Positions 57,213-64,000 of a stretch of 64,000 bases of DNA are shown here, piece after piece. Within the stretch, counting starts at the first letter, position 1. Every line of letters starts with the position of its first letter. Under the pieces are notes generated by a model. The model worked only from the letters and a program-made list of their open reading frames with translations, had not been told where the DNA came from and ran no database searches. Source of the DNA: Chlorocebus sabaeus (taxonomy: Eukaryota; Chordata; Mammalia; Primates; Cercopithecidae); assembly GCF_047675955.1 (NCBI RefSeq), contig NC_132931.1, positions 4,185,001 through 4,249,000 on the forward strand, read 5' to 3'. The position numbers and the translations under genes were made by a program.

Positions 57213-58212
57213 GGACAAAGCCACTATTAGGCATTCTGTTACTTAAACTGAACACATCCTACGTTACATTGCTCTGTAGTGCTTGCAAAGGTAATACTTA
57301 GGAAGGACTGATAAAGATTTTACTCCCACTTCTGACCATAAGAGATACTTACTAGAAAGTGTGTTTTCTGGATCACAGGTGCTGAGAAGTCTCCCCCTGT
57401 CATATTTTAGACAGCAACCCTATCATTAAAATCCCCATCATTGTTTCATTGGCAGTGAATTAATGTCATGTTGCCAAAGCCCACATTCGTTGAGAGGGGC
57501 ACACTGGCAGGCAGGGTCCCCATGGTGCTCTCATCCTGAAGCACATATTAGGACCCATGAAAGCTTCACCTCCTGGGCATGCTTCACACAGGAGGCTCCA
57601 TTTTAGCAAACAGTGTAAAGAAGAGCTCCTGGGGTTGGAAATTCAAGACAGGATGGGGAGGTGGGGAAGGGACAGGGGAGGAGAGAGGGGCCCAGGAGGT
57701 TGGAGAAGGTACTTAAAATCTCACACCACACAACATTAGTAAATTCAACAGGAATTAAGTACAAAGCCTCCTCTAAAGGAAAACCAGAGCTTAGGTGGAG
57801 GGGGATGTGGCTGAAATCTACTCAGATTATAGAGGCTGTCTTTGCTGTCCATCTTCCCTCGGGGGCCCACCACCTGTGCTTTACTGGGTATGTCCTGGGC
57901 CTCCAAAGCTTACTGATTTCCTGCGGATTCTCTTGACACAGGGCACTTCTTTCCAAATTTCAGTCTGATGACATGGCCATGTTTCAAAGCCCTCTGATCT
58001 TTTACCTCTTTAAGACACTTATGTTTTGGATCCCATTTCCTAAAAGGCCTGAGCCTGGGGTGCTGATTTGGCTGTAATAAATGAATCTTGCTAATGTGTG
58101 TTATGGTTTTTTGCAGGGGAAGTGGGTCAGTGGTGGGGGACCAGTACGAGGAAACAGGGTGGAAGGGACTCAAATGTAAAATTTACTGAATCATTATCAT
58201 CAGTAGTAGTAG
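57213..58212. other. Single-copy non-coding stretch
   Basis: No gene or interspersed repeat is recognised. TCATTGGCAGTGAATTAATG (57448-57467) lies in a short AT-rich patch. The GTAGTAGTA run at about 58202-58214 precedes an Alu. Confidence 0.45.
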
Positions 58213-58215
58213 TAT

Positions 58216-58475
58216 TATTGAGACAGGATCTTGCTCTATTGCCCAGACTGGAGAGCAGTGGTGCAGTATCAGCTCACTGCAACCTCCGCCTCCCAGGCCC
58301 ATGCAATCCACCTACCTCAGCCTCCCAATTAGCTGGGACTACAGGCACTTGCCACCACATCTGACTAATTTTTATATTTTTTGTAGAGATGGGGTTTCAC
58401 CATGTTACCCAGGTTGGTCTACACCTCGGCCTGCCAAAGTGCTGGGATTACAGGTGTGAGTCACCATGCCTGGCC
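58216..58475 (-). mobile_element. Alu SINE, old (AluJ-like), with internal deletion
   Basis: An antisense Alu runs from GAGACAGGATCTTGCTCTAT to GTGAGTCACCATGCCTGGCC. About 30 bases are missing in the left arm around GGTTGGTCTACACCTCGGCC. The poly-T tail is replaced by AGTAGTAGTAGTATTATT. Confidence 0.9.
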
Positions 58476-58655
58476 TGAGTAGTTACTATTATGGGCCCTA
58501 TAATTCTAGGTATTTTATATCTAGATTTTTAAAAGCAAAAACAACAACTACAACAAAACTCAAGAGCAGCAGCTTAGAAGCATAAGTAAACTGCCCAAGG
58601 CCACAGTCATACAGCACTATGTTGCTAGAGCTGGAAGCGTGGTATCATCTCTCTC
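58476..58655 (+). mobile_element. MIR SINE, 3' of an Alu
   Basis: GAGTAGTTACTATTATGGGCC, TTCTAGGTATTTTATATCTAG, TAAGTAAACTGCCCAAGGCCACAGTCATACAGC and TAGAGCTGGAAGCG follow sense MIR. It is the presumed source of the 56.0-kb duplicate. Confidence 0.65.
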
Positions 58656-59271
58656 TACCTTTCTAGGCATTTCCTATATCCAAAGCTACATGGCCTTATG
58701 TTGTCTTACTCCCACAGAGCCCCTCAGAACCAGACCTCTCAGAGCGGTGACCTGGCTGCTGTTGGGTGGCCCAGTTCATGCTCTGGGACTGATTCCATTC
58801 TAGTTTCCTTAAGGAAAGCAATAGGATCTGAGGCTATAAGTGAGTTACTGCTTGGTCCACTGGAAGTTAGATGTTAAAATATCATCACTAAGGATAATGT
58901 GGTATAATCCCAATACTGACCCTAGAAGGCAAGGGGATATTATCACCAAAGCATTACGACTTTGTTTCAGTTCATCCTGTTTCCAAGTTCCTCATTTCTA
59001 AAATAAATATTTAACATCCTTTCATCCAGGGTGTTTCTTACGAGGTTTAAATGAACTATATATGGTACTTTAACACATATGGCATAAAAAAAAAACTTCA
59101 CATGTGCTTACCATTACTACTGAAATGTACATTTAAAAACGGTTAGGATGGTAAATTTTCTGTTATAGGTATTTTGGCACAAATGAAAAAATAAAGACAT
59201 GTATAGTAAAAAGAAAAAGCTATACAAACATCAAGTGTTATGACTAATACACGGTTATTTTGGTGTTTTTT
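58656..59271. other. Single-copy non-coding stretch
   Basis: No gene is recognised. AT-rich from 58975 on. Confidence 0.4.
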
Positions 59272-59475
59272 TTAAAAAAATAATTTCAATTTTTATTTTA
59301 GATTCAGGGGTACATGTGCATGTTTGTTACATGGGTATATTGAGTGATGCTGAGGTTTGGGCTTCCAATGATACCATCACCCAGGTAGTGAGCATGGTAG
59401 CCAACAGTTATTGAACCCTTGCCTTCCTCCCTACCTCCCCTCCCTAGTAGTCCCCAGTATTTATTTTGTCTTTAA
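59272..59475 (-). mobile_element. LINE L1 3' UTR fragment, 5'-truncated
   Basis: TTTTAGATTCAGGGGTACATGTGCATGTTTGTTACATGGGTATATTG and TCACCCAGGTAGTGAGCATGG then CTAGTAGTCCCCAGTATTTA are the complement of a primate-type L1 (L1P) 3' end. Only about 200 bases were copied. Confidence 0.9.
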
Positions 59476-60525
59476 TGGTTATCATCACCATGTATATTTA
59501 TTCCTGTAGACACAGACAAAATCCCAGTGTTCTGGCTGGCCTCCCACTCATTCCCCTATGGCTCCATCTCTGCTATTCAGGCGGTTTTGTCTCCCAGACA
59601 GTGACCTACAGTTGGGATCACTCCTGTATCATTAATACGTACTCTCTTCTGACTTCATCCAGTTGAAGGTCCTGAAAGCCCTTCACTGAGCTCCTATTTC
59701 CTCTGTCCTCCCACTTTTGCTGTGTGATTGATGGCATCATCAATACCGACCTGGTCAGCCTTACTTGAAACCCCAGTCATCCACGATTCCTCCCTGACCC
59801 CACTTCCCAGTGGTCACAAAATCATCACTTCAGAAATGCCTCTAACATCAGACTCCTTCCTTCCACATTAGTATGGCTGAGATCTCTACCACCTCTCAAA
59901 TCTCCCATTATGACAGCTTTCACCCCCTTCCACTCCATCCTTCATGCCACTGCCTGAATCCTCCTCCAAAAAGTCAATTCTAGCGTGTCATTCACCTACA
60001 TAAGGTACTCAGTGGCTTCCATCTGGATCAAGTCCAAACTCTCATCTTGCCATGCAAGGCCTGTTTTTATGGAACTGTGTATACCAACATACCTTTACAG
60101 TCTCATCTTCCCCTACACACTACCATGGACCCTGACCACACACACAGAAGTTTTCATGCTTCTCTCCACATGCTAAGCCTTTCACAACTCTGTTATTTGC
60201 AAATGATATCCCCTTTGCCTGTGATCTACCCCATTCTTGCTACCTAGTAACATCTATTCCATGTGCTGCAGCAAGATCTAACTCAAATGCTTCCTCCCTC
60301 AGAGAGTATGGCTCAGTTTTTTGCATTCAGACATTATGCCATTCCTCAGAAACAACATACACTATGGGGTCTTGTAATTCATCTAGGTACCTCAGCCTTT
60401 CCTTCAAATAGGCCATATTTCTCTGAAGATTTTCTATGTCTTTGTCTTCTTCCCATCCCTAGTTCCCACAACAGTGCTTGGCTCAGCGTACAGTGAGGAC
60501 TAAGTTTGTTGAATGAAACACGAGT
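59476..60525 (+). mobile_element. LINE L2 3' portion, long
   Basis: Recognisable sense blocks include CAGTGGCTTCCATCTGGATC, CAAGTCCAAACTCTCATC, CCATGCAAGGCCTG, CATGCTAAGCCTTTC, TGCCTGTGATCTACCCC, ATGCTTCCTCCCTCAGAG and the end GTTTGTTGAATGAAACACG (60506-60524). The part before about 59650 is less certain. Confidence 0.75.
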
Positions 60526-63004
60526 GAAAGAAGCTATGAGTGAGCTTACTATTTTCTAGTCTTAGGAACGTTACTTCTGGAAGGCTACCTGCTGAAGTTT
60601 AAGTAGTACTGCATTGCACGCAAATTGGATTCGCGAGGTTGACCATAATTGCTTTGGACAAAGAAGTTTCATTTTGTACCCTAGATATGTAATTTACTAA
60701 TTCACATTCCTTGAGATCTTTGTATCTCTCAAGGTGGCTGTCTTATACTTGGGGAGTAATTCATTTGCTACTATATGTGTATTTAAAATATTAATAAATT
60801 TTGGAGTTTTCTAAGTGCATGTACACATGCACCCTCACTCTACAAAATCTTGTGTATTTCTATGGCTTTTAATAGCTTAAGCAAGATAGAACTAATTTGT
60901 GAATGGCACTTAAAATGACTCTATGAATATTTAGGCAATTATTATACATAATTGTAAATATGTATCTATATTTCAGATTTTGTGATCACTATAAAGTGCT
61001 AACTTTGGAGGACCCAGGCAGCTTCTATGGCTGTCAAGAATTATGCCTAAAAGTAGTGCCTCATCCAAATGGCAGGCAGGTTAGGTTATGCTTCCTAGAA
61101 CCCACTGCTGCAGGCCCAGCTCCCAACTTTCTGGGCTCTCTGCTGACTCCAGCAGCATGTACAGAAGCACCTCTAGAGCAGCACTTTTAGAAAACATGGT
61201 TCCGTCTTTCCACCCATAACTGATCAATCCAGGTGTAAGCACCTGGCTTAAGCTACACCAACCCACAGTCCTTTCCTGAGCTCATCTCAGCCAGTCAGAA
61301 TCTTTCCCTTGGATCTTAGCAATGGCAGTGGAAAAGGAGAGACAGTCTCTCTGCCTGTAGCTAAAGCTGAAAAGTGGATGGGTCATGATTTCTACCAAAA
61401 GGAGAAATGGAGTCTCCGAAAGAGTCAAGATTCAAGTGGATGGGCAAAAAAAAGTAGAGACAAAGCAAGGAGGACATTTAGCCCTCTGCTCACTGTTTCT
61501 GATGGCCAGTTGCCTGGCTCTTCCTTTCTGATGGTTTGGTTATTTTAACACATTTAAATTCCAAAAGCCTAAACATTTCCTTATTTGTTAGTTTGAGTTT
61601 CATGTATGTTATTTGAAACAAAGAGTCTTTAAAAGGTAATTCTGTTAACATAAACACAGTCAAAGCTGTTACAACTTAAGAGTTTCAAAAGGACCCAGTG
61701 ACTTCATGAAGGCTCTTCATAAGGCAGGGCGGAGTTGCACTGTAAGCATGTGAGCATGTGGAGGTCCATTACATTTTGTCCAGCTACAAAGATGGATAAG
61801 CCCCTTTATAATGAATAATTGCTTGGTAATTGATGTGTTGGGTAAACTCTGATTTTTCTCAATGTCTACTTTTCTTAAAGTGGGCCTACTTGCACAGCAT
61901 TAGATGTCCAGGAAAGGGGTGAGGGTGCAAGTGTAACCTACTTAAACGCACCAAGTAAATAATCCACACATGTTGTCATGCTGTCTCTGAGGAATACATT
62001 ATTTAAAATTATTGCTGTATTCTAAACAGACCTTCTGAGAGAAATAATTACTTTTCCATGACTGGATCAATACTTTTGTTCCTATTCTTTACTACTTGAG
62101 TGATTGGATCTAAGGCCAGAGGAGAAACTAAGGTCAATCCCCTGGACCTATGGTAATCTAGCAGGGAAGATCAATGTGTGTGCTTGTGAGCCCAAGGAGG
62201 GGAGTGGGGGCAGGGAGGACAATTCTTAGTGTGCTAACTTAATTTTAAATTTCTCAATGAGAAAAGCCATGCTTATCTATGGCTCTTCTGTTGCAGCATT
62301 TTAAAAACTGCCCTGAAGGTACAAGGTATAACTCACTTTATGTCTGGCTTATTGAATAAATTCATGAATTACAACCCTATCATGTACACAGTAGACGTAA
62401 GAATGGCTTGTCCATTCTGTCCAGGAGGGGTAACATTTCAAGCTTGGAAGAGAAGGCGATGAGGGGACTAGAGAGGTAAAAAGGGGTATTTCTGTGGCAG
62501 AACAAAAAATCATGTCCATACCGTGGGCACAAGAGTACATTAGAATGTCCAGCACTCAGAATCCACCAATATGGAATCTGCAGGCATTTTGCTCTATATG
62601 GCAGTCTATGGGCCTGATCCATATCCCGCTAATTACTGGGAGACAACCTTAAATTGTCCTTTTAAAGAACATGATTCAACATAAGTTTATTACAGCCTTT
62701 CCAATAAGAATATAAAAGAATAAAGCATTTGCCAGAGTGACTGCTTAGTCTTAACCTATCAAAATAAATGCCTTTCAAGTACCTTAGAAGCATCATTTAC
62801 ATGCAAGTAATATGCTAACTGCAAATGGGACTTATTAATTAATTAAAGCTCATCACAGAACATCTTCTTTGAGTGATATTTTGTTGGATGTTAGTTTGAG
62901 TTACAACAGAAAGTGATAATATACTCTTCAAACATTTCCTTTTATTCCAATATATTACTATTCTCCCTGGTCTTTTCCTATCAGCTCTCAGGCTTATTGG
63001 AATA
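60526..63004. other. Repeat-poor single-copy stretch
   Basis: No gene or repeat is recognised over about 2.5 kb. AT-rich parts at 60770-60960 and 61780-62060 contain TAAATAATCC- and GAATAATTGCTTGG-like motifs. ORFs up to 80 codons only. Confidence 0.5.
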
Positions 63005-63235
63005 TGGCATGTGGGAGAGTCCAGCTTAGCGGCTAAGAGCACTGCCACACCGACCTGGGTTTGAAACCTGGCTCTGCCATTAACCAGAAGCAAGACTGGG
63101 CATGTTTGGTAATACCTCTGTGACTCAATTTCTGCCTCTGAAAATGGGGGATAATATTAGCACCTATCTATTAGGATTGTAGTGTAGATTAAAAAGTCAA
63201 CATATGTATAGCACATCTAAGCACTATTTAAACAA
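63005..63235 (-). mobile_element. MIR SINE
   Basis: CTTAGCGGCTAAGAGCACTG, CCTGGGTTTGAAACCTGGCTCTGCCATTAACC, CAATTTCTGCCTCTGAAAATGGGGGATAATATTAGCACC and ATAGCACATCTAAGCAC follow antisense MIR order across nearly the whole element. Confidence 0.9.
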
Positions 63236-63274
63236 TAGTTCTTTCTTTATCTCTCTGTAGCACTGAACACCAGA

Positions 63275-63460
63275 AATCATACAGAATTTGAAGTCAGAAG
63301 GCTATTTCTGCTATCATTAGCTGTATAATGTAAGTTACACAACCTTTGAACCTCAGTTTCCTTATAAGTAGAATGGAGGTAATCATGCCTACACTCCACT
63401 GGGTTGGTATGAGGACTGTAAAAGATAATGTGTAAAACATCTTGGCAAACACTTCTAACT
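63275..63460 (-). mobile_element. MIR SINE, second copy in tandem
   Basis: GTTACACAACCTTTGAACCTCAGTTTCCTTATAAG, GAATGGAGGTAATCATGCC and TTGGTATGAGGACTGTAAAAGATAATGTGTAAAACATCTTGG follow antisense MIR order. It lies 40 bases from another antisense MIR. Confidence 0.85.
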
Positions 63461-64000
63461 GGGTTGATGAGACTCTATCAGGCTCAGTCCAGCTGCAGGG
63501 CTGGACATGGGTTCTGCCATAATGAGGACTTCCGCCTCCTTTCTTCAGTCTGAACATAGGCAGATAAGAACAATACGAATCAGCCCAAGGCTTGGCAGAG
63601 ACTTGCACTTACCCCGGGCTCTCCTTGGAGAAGGAGTTTTTGCCCAATCCATCCTGGGGGCTGAAGTCATCAAGGAGAGAGAGCAGATGGCAGTGGCCAC
63701 TGTGGGCGGCACCTGGTTATGTACACAAGGCAGCTAGTCACCTGCCAGTCCGGGACGTATAGACACAAACACATCCTCTGGTTGGCTCCCCACAAAGTCT
63801 TTCCCTGGCTTCTTTCTCAGGGCAAGGAGACAGCAGCCCCTGCTTAGGCCACTGCCTGTACCACCTCTGAGCAGGAAGTCAGGGCCCTTGGACTCCCCAT
63901 CAGACCGCCTGCCTGAAGCACACTCTGGAGCTGGGGAACTTGCCTGAGAAGCCAGTAAAATTTTAATGCACTCTGTAGTGCGGTCATGTCATACTCGGTT
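63461..64000. other. Single-copy non-coding stretch to window end
   Basis: No gene or repeat is recognised. Confidence 0.4.

Noticed and set aside
1..64000. CRISPR arrays, tRNA, rRNA, small nuclear RNA genes, operons or prokaryotic mobile systems
   Set aside because: No regularly spaced repeats, tRNA A/B box pairs outside SINE sequence, or known structural RNA sequence was recognised; the DNA is clearly primate.

Overview
This window looks like nuclear DNA from an Old World monkey (Cercopithecidae, for example a macaque or baboon). It is full of primate Alu elements. Three of them (35848-36156, 44314-44491, 50792-51078) carry the base combination I know from the cercopithecid AluYRa lineage: CTCAAGCC at the 5' end, the ACTAGCCGGGC linker, GCGTAAACCC, and GATCCGGCCACTG or their complements. 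Human AluY copies lack this combination. The assignment rests on recalled subfamily consensus, not on a search.

I find no protein-coding gene, no rRNA or tRNA gene, no CRISPR array and no CpG island. The longest open frame is 187 codons (minus strand, 23582-24145) and matches no family I recognise. Most frames over 100 codons are read through Alu or L1 sequence, or through simple repeats. The window is best described as intergenic or deep-intronic DNA. I cannot tell which gene, if any, it belongs to.

Layout. 1-7 kb is rich in Alu and old DNA-transposon sequence. 7-20 kb is mostly single-copy, with L2 fragments at 14.7-16.3 kb and degenerate TG repeats at 16.9 kb. 20-28 kb holds an Alu whose tail became a TA/CA microsatellite, two antisense L1 fragments (22.1 and 26.7-27.5 kb) and an Alu nested in a MIR. 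28-35.5 kb is repeat-poor and contains a strong hairpin at 31.7 kb. 35.5-37.4 kb is a dense Alu/L2 cluster. 37.4-42.8 kb is mostly unique apart from a long L2 at 40.7 kb. 42.8-51 kb mixes Alu, L2 and MIR, including an AluY inside a MIR at 45.3 kb. 51-64 kb has MIRs, a MER5-type DNA transposon split by an Alu monomer (54.8 kb), a MaLR-like LTR (56.8 kb), a short local duplication (56.0 and 58.4 kb), a long L2 (59.7-60.5 kb) and two adjacent MIRs (63 kb).

Function. Several repeat-free AT-rich blocks (5.45-6.32, 10.1-10.4, 24.7-25.04, 30.28-30.8, 38.41-38.59 and 49.56-49.76 kb) have the look of conserved non-coding elements with homeodomain-type TAATTA and forkhead-type motifs. That is inference from base composition and motif density; cross-species alignment would decide it. 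I did not find a novel biological system. The most noteworthy structures are three short-loop perfect or near-perfect inverted repeats (18.8, 20.2 and 31.7 kb), the 56.0/58.4 kb duplicated Alu-MIR junction, and two small perfect tandem duplications.
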